Shown here: in pieces, positions 46,878 to 56,011 of the stretch
Numbering within the stretch: position 1 is the first letter of the stretch
How the letters are laid out: each line of letters opens with the position of its first letter
Source: Ancylomarina subtilis
GTDB lineage: Bacteria; Bacteroidota; Bacteroidia; Bacteroidales; Marinifilaceae
Direction: 5' to 3'
Assembly: GCF_004217115.1 (NCBI RefSeq)
Contig: NZ_SHKN01000001.1
Span: 2,359,781 to 2,423,780, forward strand
Length of the DNA: 64,000 bases
Translations under genes and position numbers: made by a program
Notes under the pieces: generated by a model
What the model saw: only the letters and a program-made list of their open reading frames with translations
What the model was told of the DNA's origin: nothing
Databases searched by the model: none

Positions 46878-49640
46878 TTATTTCACGGAATAATTTAACA
46901 AGAAATTCCGGTTATCACAAGCAAACAAGTGGAAACCTTTTTGTAAACCATTTGAAAAAGTGATTGAAAAAGCGGTATTCCCCTTCAGTGGAAATCCTTT
47001 ATGATTCTGACCATTCATCTTTATCAGATGAATTTCATTATCCCCTTTAAGACAAATTCCTATTTCGAAATCGCGTGGCGAAAACTGATAAACAGCCGGA
47101 GAATCCGAAATCGATGAATTAAATTCCAAATCCAGTAATGTAGAGCCCTTGGTATCAAACACATTTAACGTCTGATCATGACTCACAATGTATTCCGACT
47201 CACCATCGGCATTGATATCCTTGGCAATAAAATAATGATCTTTACCTAAGTCTGTGAACTTTTTAGTTTCAACCTTACCATCCATATAAAAATATTGAAT
47301 ATTGCCTTCGCGATCAGAAGTTACAATTCTGTCAGGATGTCTTGAACTAGCTGGCTCAAGATAAAAAGCATTATGTCTTGATTTTGAAATTTGTTTCTGA
47401 GGTCTTAACCGAACCTGACCTCTCCTATTTAGAAAGTAAACCCGGTACGCATCAGCAAAAACAATATAGTCTTTACTTTTAATTCGAAAATGCTGGATTT
47501 CACTTATGATTGGATTTTCTGCTTTCTTAAACTTCCACCCATCAATCAATTTCCCATCCTTAGAATAGGCGTAAACTTTTCGATCCTCACACGGAATAAA
47601 AATGCGATAGTTCCTGTTATTGCTGTAATCAAAAACCGAAGCGCCTCGAACTGCCTTAGACCTTAATAAAACAGGATAATTGGCAACATTGTCCCCATTA
47701 CGGTCGATCAAATGCAACTTATCCTCAGTGACAAACAGATACTGCAACTTATTATTTCGATACACATCAATCTGACTAACTTCACCAACAATTGGCGAAG
47801 ACAAGGGTCTTTTCCATAGAATTCTACCCGAAGCCGGATTAATCAAATAAAGTTGATTTTTTAAGTCTTGAACCAGAATTTCTTTCTCTTGTGTGTAATG
47901 ATTCGTCACCAAAAATGGCTTGTGCACAAAAGCTGTATCAAGACGAGATTCCCAAACAGTCTGGGGTGCCAGCTCCAAAACCGGATTGTGCTTCACAAAA
48001 ATATTATTGTAGATCAAATCTTCATTGGCACTCATTTGCACACCAATGGCTTGAAATTTATTGAGTTCTTCGCTATTTTTCTGTAAGCTTTCTGTGAGAT
48101 CATCATTCAGAAAACCTAAGATAACCTTATTGGAACGCGGCATATTCGTATAGAAAAAGAAATTCGCCTTATTGGATAAATACTCCTTACTTTCATCAAA
48201 AACGGGATTTTTGTCCAGAGTTTTTCGCAGAAATGAAGCATGAACGAATTCTGATAATTGAGCTTTACTCTTGCCAAAAATCAAATAATTATCGAAAATT
48301 GTGACATAGGTCATTGGTGCTCCTTTGAAGAAACGACCAAATATTTTTTCAAGAATCAGATCGTCCGGCATTCTGAACACATCAAATTCTGTCGCGCCAT
48401 CAAGTCTGAAACTTGTTGAGTAGTAAGATAAACTGCGTTTATTCTTCTGGGCATAAAAATTTAACATCTTCACTATTTTTTCCTTGGCAGCACTAGCCGA
48501 TTTTGTTCGGATAACTGAAAATTGCTGATCGCTCTGATTATCTAAATATACCAAAGCAATTTCCTTATGTATTAGCGAGTAAATCAACTCTTCAAAATCG
48601 GTTCCTGTTTTATCCTTTAAATCTTTCAACCCCTCCAAATATGTTTTCAGACCATCGCTTCCCTCAAGAAACTTCCGATAGTCCTCTTTGTGTTGCTGAG
48701 GATCATTTAATCCTAAAATAGCGACTAAACCTGAGTTGCCTGGCAAAACGGATTCCAATTCCATTTTCACAGCATCCTGCTTCATAAAAATGTTCAGGTA
48801 ATTATTTTCCGCCTTATCTGAATATGAAAAACCATTCAGTAAGACCAAATGGTCGCGAAAACTTAAATCCAACTCAGCCCAATTCCCCAAATGAGAATAA
48901 TTCGTCATGTGCGATTTTATCTCTTTCTCAAAAAGAGCTGCAACCTGCTTTTGACACTTTTTAAGATTGAAATAAACATTGGCATCTACATTTTCTCCCT
49001 TTGTTTTAAAAACCTGATTAAATCCTTTGCTTTCACTTATCGATCCGGGCTCTCCAAGCTGTCGGACTGAATTCTCAAGATAAATCATTGATGAACTCAA
49101 CAACATCAGCCCTTTTGAAAAACAAAAATGCAAGAAGTTTTTGTCCGTATTAGTCTTAACTGTATACAAATTCACACCATTATATTCTCTGCTTATCGGC
49201 TCTTTCTGCGAGCTGAAATTATCTAACATGAAGGTCTGAATCCTCTTTTCCTCAAGATAGCTTCGAACAGGAATCACATAAAGGTATTCAATCTGATTCT
49301 TTCCCATAATCTGACTCGCAATCGTCAGTGATCTGTTTAAATCAATTTCTGAATCCGAGGACGAATCATTAATCAAAGCAGAAAGATGCTTCAGATTTTT
49401 ATCTATTTTGTCAAATGTATCAAACTGACAAAGTTCTTTCCAGACGCCTTGGTTTTTTTCAAGTTTTGAAATCAAGTCCTCAACATCATCAAAATGAATC
49501 ATAATTTCAGAAGAAGGAGGAATAGCCAGAAAGTGATTGCTAGTCTTATATTCTTTCTGTTTTTGCATATAGATATAGGCCATGGCGAGAAGTCCAACAA
49601 AGAATATGACCAATAAGGGAATCAAACTTTTTTTTAACAT
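46878..49640 (-). CDS. Large membrane-anchored protein with C-terminal beta-propeller
   Basis: A 920-residue protein with one N-terminal membrane helix (about residues 5-25, PLLVIFFVGLLAMAYIY). Residues about 30-560 are a mixed alpha/beta region with DUF3352-like look (for example HFDDVEDLISKLE and GLVAILGLNDPQQHKEDY). From about 590 to the end there are repeated short blade-like segments (LYLINPASGRILWKRPL, LHLIDRNGDNV, VYAYSKDGKLIDGWKF, LNVFDTKGSTLLDLEF) typical of a quinoprotein or WD40-like propeller. It is a single gene, probably facing the periplasm. No enzymatic motif is visible, so a scaffold or sensing role is possible. Confidence 0.6.
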   Translation of the reverse strand: MLKKSLIPLLVIFFVGLLAMAYIYMQKQKEYKTSNHFLAIPPSSEIMIHFDDVEDLISKLEKNQGVWKELCQFDTFDKIDKNLKHLSALINDSSSDSEIDLNRSLTIASQIMGKNQIEYLYVIPVRSYLEEKRIQTFMLDNFSSQKEPISREYNGVNLYTVKTNTDKNFLHFCFSKGLMLLSSSMIYLENSVRQLGEPGSISESKGFNQVFKTKGENVDANVYFNLKKCQKQVAALFEKEIKSHMTNYSHLGNWAELDLSFRDHLVLLNGFSYSDKAENNYLNIFMKQDAVKMELESVLPGNSGLVAILGLNDPQQHKEDYRKFLEGSDGLKTYLEGLKDLKDKTGTDFEELIYSLIHKEIALVYLDNQSDQQFSVIRTKSASAAKEKIVKMLNFYAQKNKRSLSYYSTSFRLDGATEFDVFRMPDDLILEKIFGRFFKGAPMTYVTIFDNYLIFGKSKAQLSEFVHASFLRKTLDKNPVFDESKEYLSNKANFFFYTNMPRSNKVILGFLNDDLTESLQKNSEELNKFQAIGVQMSANEDLIYNNIFVKHNPVLELAPQTVWESRLDTAFVHKPFLVTNHYTQEKEILVQDLKNQLYLINPASGRILWKRPLSSPIVGEVSQIDVYRNNKLQYLFVTEDKLHLIDRNGDNVANYPVLLRSKAVRGASVFDYSNNRNYRIFIPCEDRKVYAYSKDGKLIDGWKFKKAENPIISEIQHFRIKSKDYIVFADAYRVYFLNRRGQVRLRPQKQISKSRHNAFYLEPASSRHPDRIVTSDREGNIQYFYMDGKVETKKFTDLGKDHYFIAKDINADGESEYIVSHDQTLNVFDTKGSTLLDLEFNSSISDSPAVYQFSPRDFEIGICLKGDNEIHLIKMNGQNHKGFPLKGNTAFSITFSNGLQKGFHLFACDNRNFLLNYSVK

Positions 49641-49757
49641 ACAAACAGTTTTTCTCTAGCAGATTTTAAACATCAAAAACAAAATTAACAATTTATACTA
49701 AAACAACATGATACATTTTAGCTAGCTTTTAGTTAAAAACCAGATGCTTTATGGATC

Positions 49758-49790
49758 TTGTTTTTAATTAAAGGATCTGTTATATCTTTG
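49758..49790 (+). promoter_or_regulatory. Putative promoter of dusB (TTG-N22-TATCTTTG)
   Basis: Exact TAnnTTTG (49783-49790) with TTG 22 bases upstream. It would give a leader of about 130 bases; no riboswitch fold is evident in it. Confidence 0.45.
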
Positions 49791-49926
49791 CAGTCAAATA
49801 AAAAACATCAATATTGATTTTTAGACTATCCCGTTTCACAGATTTTCATCTGATCCGTTACTCAATTTAGTCCAACAGAATATTGGAGTTTCAATCAAAA
49901 GTGCTTGTTCTTAAATAGGTTATAAA

Positions 49927-50919
49927 GTGAAGATAGGAAATTTAGATTTAGGGGATCAACCCGTTTTGCTGGCACCCATGGAAGATGTGACCAACCCACC
50001 CTTTCGTTTGTTGTGCAAACAATATGGCGCCGATTTGATGTATACCGAATTTGTGTCATCTGATGCATTGATTCGTTCAGTCAATCGCACCATGAAAAAA
50101 TTAACCATTTTGGATGAAGAACGTCCGGTGGCGATTCAGATTTATGGGAAAGATGTGGATGCTATGGTGGGTGCTGCTAAAATTGTAGAACAAGCCAATC
50201 CAGAATTTATCGATATCAACTTTGGTTGCCCCGTGAGAAAAGTAGCTACCAAAGGTGCAGGTGCAGGAATGCTTCAGAATATTCCTTTGATGCTGAAAAT
50301 AACCGAAGAGGTTGTGAAAGCGGTAAATATCCCTGTTACGGTAAAAACCCGTTTGGGCTGGGACGAAGATTCAAAAATCATTGTTGACCTTGCGGAAAAA
50401 CTTCAGGACACAGGCATACAAGCTTTAACCGTTCATGGTCGTACCCGCTGCCAAATGTATACAGGTGAAGCCGATTGGGATTTAATTGGGCAGGTAAAAA
50501 ACAACCCTCGTATGCACATTCCTATTATTGGGAATGGTGATATTACCAATCCGATTAAAGCCAAAGAAGCATTCGATAAATATGGCGTAGATGCCATTAT
50601 GATTGGACGAGCAGCCGTTGGTAAACCCTGGATTTTCCGTGATGTAAAACACTATTTACAAACAGGAGAAATTTTACCTCCAGCAACCGTATCGCAACAA
50701 GTTGAGATGTTAAAACAACAGATTGATGCAGCCATTGATTGGATAGACGAAAAACGAGGAATTCTACATATGCGTCGTCATATGGCTGGTATGTTTAAAG
50801 GACTTTGCAATTTTAAACAAACTCGCATCGAAATGCTTCGCTCAGGAAATTACGATGATCTCATGCTGATACTCGATCGCATTTCTGAACAGTGGGGAGA
50901 AGACATTTCAGAGGACTAA
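49927..50919 (+). CDS. dusB: tRNA-dihydrouridine synthase (DusB-type)
   Basis: A 330-residue FMN enzyme reducing uridines in the D loop of tRNA. It begins with GTG at 49927 (MKIGNLDLGDQPVLLAPMEDVTN). The catalytic cysteine is in NFGCPVRKV, and ALTVHGRTR, GNGDI and MIGRAAVGKPW are flavin/tRNA-binding segments. Length is normal. Dus genes often precede fis or other housekeeping genes elsewhere; here it is monocistronic with its own terminator. Confidence 0.94.
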   Translation: MKIGNLDLGDQPVLLAPMEDVTNPPFRLLCKQYGADLMYTEFVSSDALIRSVNRTMKKLTILDEERPVAIQIYGKDVDAMVGAAKIVEQANPEFIDINFGCPVRKVATKGAGAGMLQNIPLMLKITEEVVKAVNIPVTVKTRLGWDEDSKIIVDLAEKLQDTGIQALTVHGRTRCQMYTGEADWDLIGQVKNNPRMHIPIIGNGDITNPIKAKEAFDKYGVDAIMIGRAAVGKPWIFRDVKHYLQTGEILPPATVSQQVEMLKQQIDAAIDWIDEKRGILHMRRHMAGMFKGLCNFKQTRIEMLRSGNYDDLMLILDRISEQWGEDISED

Positions 50920-50950
50920 TTTCAAATTAAAAGATTACTCAAATAGCATA

Positions 50951-50989
50951 AAAAAGCTGGTCAAGTCGAAAGACTAACCAGCTTTTTTT
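50951..50989. terminator. Bidirectional terminator after dusB
   Basis: Stem 50951-50961/50977-50987 with A- and T-tracts, between convergent dusB (+) and the secreted protein gene (-). Confidence 0.85.
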
Positions 50990-51010
50990 ATATCATCAAT
51001 CCTACAAACT

Positions 51011-51670
51011 CTACTTCATCAATTTTGGTAACTCAATTACGAAATATGACGGATTGGTAATTTTATACTCTTCGCTACGTTTGCTCCAAGTCATTGTTGC
51101 CTTGGTAACAATACTCGATTGCAATAAGGCAATTTGTTCCAGACTCAAATTCAATTGAGATTTATAGGTTGAAAAACCATATTTTTCGTACTCTTTTGGC
51201 TCGAATTCTTCGGTATAAACCAGATCAACACTCTTCTCACCCATCAACTCAAGACTAATTTTGCATCCTTCTTTAATATAACCAAAGTATGAAAACCCTT
51301 CTCCAGTCATTACTTTCCAGTCGATTAATAACTTAACCTTTCCATCCCTAGATATAAGAGCCATATCAGCATTAACGATGTTCTTATGTTTGAAATATTT
51401 TTTAAGCTTAGGACTTGGTCCATTTATAAAATTAAGCTTCTCTGTTTCTGCATCCTTAAGTTCAATTTTTGAATCGATTACAGTTGGCTGCGGAGCTATA
51501 TCTTTCACTTCCGAGTTTGCTTTTACATTGGGGGTTTCATCCACATATTTCCAAGTGCCATTATCGAATAAAACAACAACCCGACCAGAGTTTGTTTTAG
51601 CTATTTGTTGAGCTTGCGCAGTCATACATAAGCCAGCAAGAAATAAAATAAAAAGAAAAATTCGAGTCAT
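51011..51670 (-). CDS. Small secreted protein of unknown function
   Basis: A 219-residue exported protein with a signal peptide (cleavage after CMTAQAQ). The mature N-terminus has the short motif GRVVVLFDNGTWKYV, seen in many small secreted Bacteroidota proteins (DUF3157-like). A flexible charged region follows (about 50-80), then a domain of about 130 residues with mixed strands. No catalytic motif is visible. It lies between convergent dusB and a LolE-like permease on the same strand, with 99 bases to the latter; no evident operon. Confidence 0.6.
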   Translation of the reverse strand: MTRIFLFILFLAGLCMTAQAQQIAKTNSGRVVVLFDNGTWKYVDETPNVKANSEVKDIAPQPTVIDSKIELKDAETEKLNFINGPSPKLKKYFKHKNIVNADMALISRDGKVKLLIDWKVMTGEGFSYFGYIKEGCKISLELMGEKSVDLVYTEEFEPKEYEKYGFSTYKSQLNLSLEQIALLQSSIVTKATMTWSKRSEEYKITNPSYFVIELPKLMK

Positions 51671-51769
51671 ATCGTTTAATTTTTAGTCTTAAAGTATAAT
51701 CATTTTAGTCAATCCCAATGTCCGATTCTAAAGTATTGGTTGACGATAATTAAAATCTCATATAGTATC

Positions 51770-52990
51770 TTATCTCACGTTTAAAAACTTGCGAGTTAAA
51801 TAACGTACTGGCAAACGAGAAGCCAGATACCCTATAATCACAACTGTTACAAACACAATCGAGATATCGAAAAACTCCATTTTAACCGGATATTTTGAAA
51901 AGATAAAACTATCAGGACCTGTAATTTTAACCAAACCAAACTTAATCTGCAGAATGCAAACTAAAATTCCAAGCGCTGTACCTATCACCGCTCCCAAGAG
52001 GGAAATAAGCCAACCTTCTATTAAAAATATTCTTTGAATCAGTGTTTTATTCGCGCCTATACTTCTCAGAGTTTCTATATCGTTTTGTTTGTCGATAATC
52101 AGCATACTAAGCGAACCAATTATATTGAATGAAGCAATTACCAAAATAAACGCCAGTATAAAAAAGATAGCTGTCTTCTCCGATTGCATCATTTTAAAGA
52201 GGACATCATGCTGTTGAAAGCGATTTTTCACCACAAAATTCTCTCCCAAAAGATTTTGAATTGATGCCTGAACCTCATCAGACTGATCAATATACTTAAG
52301 CTTTATTTCAATGGCAGATACCTCTTTTTTCCTACCAAACAATCGGCGTGCAAAAGACATAGGAACCAGTACATACTGAGAATCGAATTCTTCCTGAATG
52401 GTAAAAACACCTTTAGGAAACAAAAAATCAACAGTGAAAGCATCCATCGGATTATGGGCAATCTTTGCATCCCGGCGTGGGACATAAAATTTGATGGGAT
52501 CGATAAAGTTCAATCCGACACCCAAGTTCGCAGCCACACCATATCCCAACACGGCGTATTGACGATTGCTCTGCTCCAAAATAAACTCACCATCAATCAG
52601 CATGGTATCAATTCCTGTCATCAGAGCAAAGTCCTCACTCACCCCCTTCACAATAGCAGGACGCTGGCGATTAGCATATTTCAAAAGAGCATTATCTTCC
52701 AGAGCTTCTGCATAAAACAGAACCTTGTCCATTTCTTTGATTTGAGAAAACTTAGAGGAATCAGGAATAAATGTTTTGCCTGTTGCAGGTAAAATTTTAA
52801 GATCGGGATCGAAACTTCCAAAAAGATCACTAACTAAAACATTCAGCCCATTAAACGCTGAGAGGACAATTATCAAAGCCATTGTACCCAAACTCACACC
52901 AATAACCGATATCATAGAGATGATATTGATCACATTCTGCTTCTTTTTTGAAACAAGATAACGTTTGGCTATGTAGAAAGGTAAATTCAA
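51770..52990 (-). CDS. ABC transporter permease, LolC/LolE-like (FtsX superfamily)
   Basis: A 406-residue inner-membrane protein: one N-terminal helix (about residues 24-46, after PFYIAKRYLVSKKKQ), a periplasmic domain of about 230 residues, and three C-terminal helices with the FtsX/MacB fold (IDKQNDIETLRSIGANKTLIQRIFLIEGWL). It probably extracts lipoproteins from the inner membrane for transfer to the outer membrane, as LolCE does. No LolD ATPase is next to it. It starts 49 bases after the rbfA stop and is probably co-transcribed with rbfA, a pairing that recurs in Bacteroidota. Confidence 0.88.
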   Translation of the reverse strand: MNLPFYIAKRYLVSKKKQNVINIISMISVIGVSLGTMALIIVLSAFNGLNVLVSDLFGSFDPDLKILPATGKTFIPDSSKFSQIKEMDKVLFYAEALEDNALLKYANRQRPAIVKGVSEDFALMTGIDTMLIDGEFILEQSNRQYAVLGYGVAANLGVGLNFIDPIKFYVPRRDAKIAHNPMDAFTVDFLFPKGVFTIQEEFDSQYVLVPMSFARRLFGRKKEVSAIEIKLKYIDQSDEVQASIQNLLGENFVVKNRFQQHDVLFKMMQSEKTAIFFILAFILVIASFNIIGSLSMLIIDKQNDIETLRSIGANKTLIQRIFLIEGWLISLLGAVIGTALGILVCILQIKFGLVKITGPDSFIFSKYPVKMEFFDISIVFVTVVIIGYLASRLPVRYLTRKFLNVR

Positions 52991-53039
52991 ATACTTGACT
53001 TAAAATAGAATCGTCTAATAATTTAGTCGGAATAACTGA

Positions 53040-53378
53040 TTAGTTCTCTAAAAGAGAATCAATATTTGCGATATAATCCAATGAATCGTCAACATAAAAA
53101 CTTAATGCCGGAACAACTCTTAATTGTTTCCCCACACGATTCCCCAACAAACGGCGCAAATTTTTCGTTTGTATCTTCACTTCTTTCAAAACAGACTCGG
53201 CCTGATCTGAAGGGAAAATACTCAAATAAACCTTTGCCAATCCCAAATCAGGACTGATTCTTACACGTGTAACAGAAATCATCTTCCCCTGAAAAAGATT
53301 ACGAGATTCCATCTGGAAAATTTCGCTTAAATCTTTTTGTAACAATCTTGATATCTTACTTTGTCTAGTTGATTCCAT
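53040..53378 (-). CDS. rbfA: 30S ribosome-binding factor RbfA
   Basis: A 112-residue KH-fold protein that binds the 16S 5' end during late 30S maturation and cold adaptation. Family segments are MESTRQSKISRLLQKDLSEIF at the N-terminus (first 20 residues MESTRQSKISRLLQKDLSEI), VRISPDLGLAKVYLSIFP and LRVVPALSFYVDDSLDY. It is upstream of the LolE-like permease. A -7 element (TATCTTTG, 53414-53421) lies 36 bases before the start. Confidence 0.93.
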   Translation of the reverse strand: MESTRQSKISRLLQKDLSEIFQMESRNLFQGKMISVTRVRISPDLGLAKVYLSIFPSDQAESVLKEVKIQTKNLRRLLGNRVGKQLRVVPALSFYVDDSLDYIANIDSLLEN

Positions 53379-53413
53379 TATATATAATTTTCTTTGTTTC
53401 TAATTTATCTTGG

Positions 53414-53421
53414 CAAAGATA
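53414..53421 (-). promoter_or_regulatory. -7 element (TATCTTTG) upstream of rbfA
   Basis: Exact TAnnTTTG on the minus strand, 36 bases before the rbfA ATG. No TTTG at the standard distance. Confidence 0.4.
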
Positions 53422-53620
53422 AGGATTAATCTACAATAGATAGTATGGCTTTAGTATTCAAGATTTTTATTTCAGAAAAAATCTGTAATGAAATAAAAAA
53501 CAAAACGTATTGAACAAATATATCACCTATTTTGATATGATAAATCAAACTTTTAACAAAATAAATTCCCTATATTTAAACTTATAATTTACCAGTTATT
53601 CGCTAACGATAAGTTTATAT

Positions 53621-55135
53621 ATGCCTCTAATTAATTCCATTGTTTCCTGGTTTAATACCAAACGTCTTTCGGAAATTGATTTTGCGAAAAAATACCCTAT
53701 TGAAACCCAACACGAAGTTCTGACCAAACTTCTGGATACGGCCAAAAATACTGAATGGGGAAAAAAATACGACTTCCAATCGATTAATGCTCTTAATCAG
53801 TTTAAGCAGCGTTTACCCATTCAAACTTACGAAGACATTGAACCTTATGTGGACAGATTGCGTCAGGGAGAGCAGAATATTTTGTGGCCCAGCGAAATAA
53901 AATGGTTTGCCAAATCATCGGGGACAACAAATTCTAAAAGTAAATTTATTCCGGTCAGCAAAGAAGCCTTGGAAGACTGCCACTTTAGAGGGGGAAAAGA
54001 TATATTGGCGCTTTACACATCCCTTTTCCCTGAAACGGGTATACTTAAAGGGAAAGGCCTCACATTGGGAGGATCGCATCAAATAAACAACCTCAGTAAT
54101 GAATCGTATTTTGGTGATTTATCTGCAATCTTAATTCAAAATTTACCTTTCTGGGCTCATTTTATCCGCACACCGGATACCTCTATCGTTCTTTTGGAAG
54201 AATGGGAAGAAAAGCTTCATAAAATGACTGAGGCAACTCTCAACGAAAATGTCACCAGCCTTTCAGGTGTTCCCTCCTGGTATTTGGTTTTACTTAAACA
54301 CATTTTAAAGGCTAGCGGCAAACAAAGTATACACGATATATGGCCAAATCTGGAATTATTCGTGCATGGCGGTGTTTGTTTCGATCCATATCGCGATCAA
54401 TTTAATTCACTTCTTGCTCCTGAGAAGATGAATTATATGGAAACCTATAATGCATCCGAAGGCTTTTTTGGTATTCAGGACGATTTGAATGACGAATCCA
54501 TGTTACTCATGTTGGATTATGGGATCTATTACGAATTTATTCCTCTTGAGAATGTCAATGATGAAAACCCGAAAGTTTTAAGCCTTGAAGATGTTGAATT
54601 GAATACCAATTATGCCATTATCATTTCAACCAATGGAGGTTTATGGCGATATCAAATAGGTGATACAGTTCAATTCACCTCACTTAGTCCATATAAGTTC
54701 AAGATATCAGGCCGAACTAAGCTTTTTATAAATGCTTTTGGTGAAGAAATCATCATCGATAATGCCGAAAAGGCCATGCAAATAGCTTGTCAAAAAACCA
54801 ATGCCATTCTGAAAGATTATACCGGGGCTCCAATTTTCATGGCTGACAACAGAAAAGGAGCACATCAATGGTTGATAGAATTCGAAAAAGCTCCTAAAAG
54901 TATTGACGAGTTTAATTACCTGTTTGACAATGCCCTAATGACTCAAAACTCGGACTATGAAGCAAAGCGATATAAGAATATCACTCTCGACAAACCTGTT
55001 ATCACAATTGCTCGTCATGGTTTATTTTATGATTGGTTAAAGAATAAAGGTAAATTAGGCGGACAAAACAAAGTGCCTCGTTTGGCTAATAATAGAGATT
55101 TGATTGATGAAATTTTACGCATGAATCAGATCTAA
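53621..55135 (+). CDS. GH3-family acyl-acid amidosynthetase-like protein
   Basis: A 504-residue member of the GH3 family, known best from plants where it adenylates acids such as auxin and jasmonate and joins them to amino acids. The three nucleotide-binding motifs are present: SSGTTNSKSKFIP (about 103), YNASEGFFG (about 275) and YQIGDTVQF (about 346). It is cytosolic, with no signal peptide. A small secreted protein gene begins 10 bases after the stop, indicating co-transcription. In bacteria the acid and amine partners of GH3 proteins are generally unknown. Confidence 0.9.
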   Translation: MPLINSIVSWFNTKRLSEIDFAKKYPIETQHEVLTKLLDTAKNTEWGKKYDFQSINALNQFKQRLPIQTYEDIEPYVDRLRQGEQNILWPSEIKWFAKSSGTTNSKSKFIPVSKEALEDCHFRGGKDILALYTSLFPETGILKGKGLTLGGSHQINNLSNESYFGDLSAILIQNLPFWAHFIRTPDTSIVLLEEWEEKLHKMTEATLNENVTSLSGVPSWYLVLLKHILKASGKQSIHDIWPNLELFVHGGVCFDPYRDQFNSLLAPEKMNYMETYNASEGFFGIQDDLNDESMLLMLDYGIYYEFIPLENVNDENPKVLSLEDVELNTNYAIIISTNGGLWRYQIGDTVQFTSLSPYKFKISGRTKLFINAFGEEIIIDNAEKAMQIACQKTNAILKDYTGAPIFMADNRKGAHQWLIEFEKAPKSIDEFNYLFDNALMTQNSDYEAKRYKNITLDKPVITIARHGLFYDWLKNKGKLGGQNKVPRLANNRDLIDEILRMNQI

Positions 55136-55145
55136 ATCAAAAAAT

Positions 55146-55910
55146 ATGAAGTTGCTAATTACCATTCTCTGCCTTATAAGTTCATTCGAAATTAGTGCCC
55201 AGAAAAATCATCAGGCTCTTGAAATCGATCATCTAGGCAACATTTATACAATTGATGGTAATGAACTCAGAAAATATTCCCCTGAAAAGGAACTTTTAGG
55301 CAATTACTCTGATGCCTTACAAGGGGAAATTACATCCGTTGATGTATCAAACCCACTTCGATTACTCGTATTTTACAAAGAGTTCAATCAAATTTTATAT
55401 CTCGATCAGACTTTGACTCCTATTGGAGATCCTATCGATTTATACAACTATTTTGACAATGAGAGTCAGCTTTGCTGCAATGCCTCATCCAATGGGTTTT
55501 GGATTTATAACAATGAGGATGGTCAAGCATTTAAAATCTCAAACCAAGCCGAAATTCTAAACAAAAGCAGCCTGTTATCCTCTTATTTTAAAATGCGTAC
55601 CCCTTCAAAAATGCTTGAATATAATGAGCAGCTGTATTTTCTTATCCCTTCAGAAGGAATTCTGGTCTTAAATAAATTTGGCCAGTTCATTCAACAAATT
55701 CCACTACCCGAAATCGAAACGTTTTGCTTCAACGAGCAAAAACTCGTTTATTTAAAAAATGGCGTTTGGTTTTTATACAATCCATTGGCAACATCCGATT
55801 CAAATCTTTTTGAATTGAAGGATACAAAACACAGTCAAAGCCAAATTCATGACAATAAAATCTACATTCTTTCCGGAGATCAAATCTCAATAAAAAAGCT
55901 AACACCCTGA
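55146..55910 (+). CDS. Small secreted propeller-like protein
   Basis: A 254-residue exported protein (signal peptide MKLLITILCLISSFEISAQ). The mature sequence has repeated strand-turn motifs (HLGNIYTIDGNELRKYS, LDQTLTPIGDPIDLY, LNKFGQFIQQIPLP, KIYILSGDQISIKKL) suggesting a beta-propeller or similar all-beta fold. It directly follows the GH3-like gene (10 bases) and probably shares its transcript. No family name is recognised, and the reason for pairing a cytosolic GH3 enzyme with a secreted protein is unclear. Confidence 0.6.
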   Translation: MKLLITILCLISSFEISAQKNHQALEIDHLGNIYTIDGNELRKYSPEKELLGNYSDALQGEITSVDVSNPLRLLVFYKEFNQILYLDQTLTPIGDPIDLYNYFDNESQLCCNASSNGFWIYNNEDGQAFKISNQAEILNKSSLLSSYFKMRTPSKMLEYNEQLYFLIPSEGILVLNKFGQFIQQIPLPEIETFCFNEQKLVYLKNGVWFLYNPLATSDSNLFELKDTKHSQSQIHDNKIYILSGDQISIKKLTP

Positions 55911-55947
55911 TACAAAACCGCTCTGATTTTAATCCCCATACGAGAAG

Positions 55948-55977
55948 TTGTATTCCTGAAAATTATTCTTAATTTTA
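55948..55977 (+). promoter_or_regulatory. Putative promoter of the deoxynucleoside kinase pair (TTG-N19-TAATTTTA)
   Basis: TTG (55948-55950), a 19-base spacer and TAATTTTA, which differs from TAnnTTTG only at the last base. It lies 35 bases before the ATG at 56012 and argues against a longer protein starting at the TTG at 55979. Confidence 0.4.
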
Positions 55978-56011
55978 GTTGATTTTTTCAAAAATAAAAC
56001 TAAACATAACA

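Noticed and set aside
49791-49926. Possible riboswitch in the long dusB leader
   Set aside because: No recognisable aptamer motif or terminator/antiterminator pair could be drawn by eye.
55979-56011. Longer N-terminus for deoxynucleoside kinase 1 from TTG 55979
   Set aside because: The extra 11 residues do not align with the second copy, which starts at the equivalent of 56012, and the promoter-like element ends at 55977, leaving no room for a leader.
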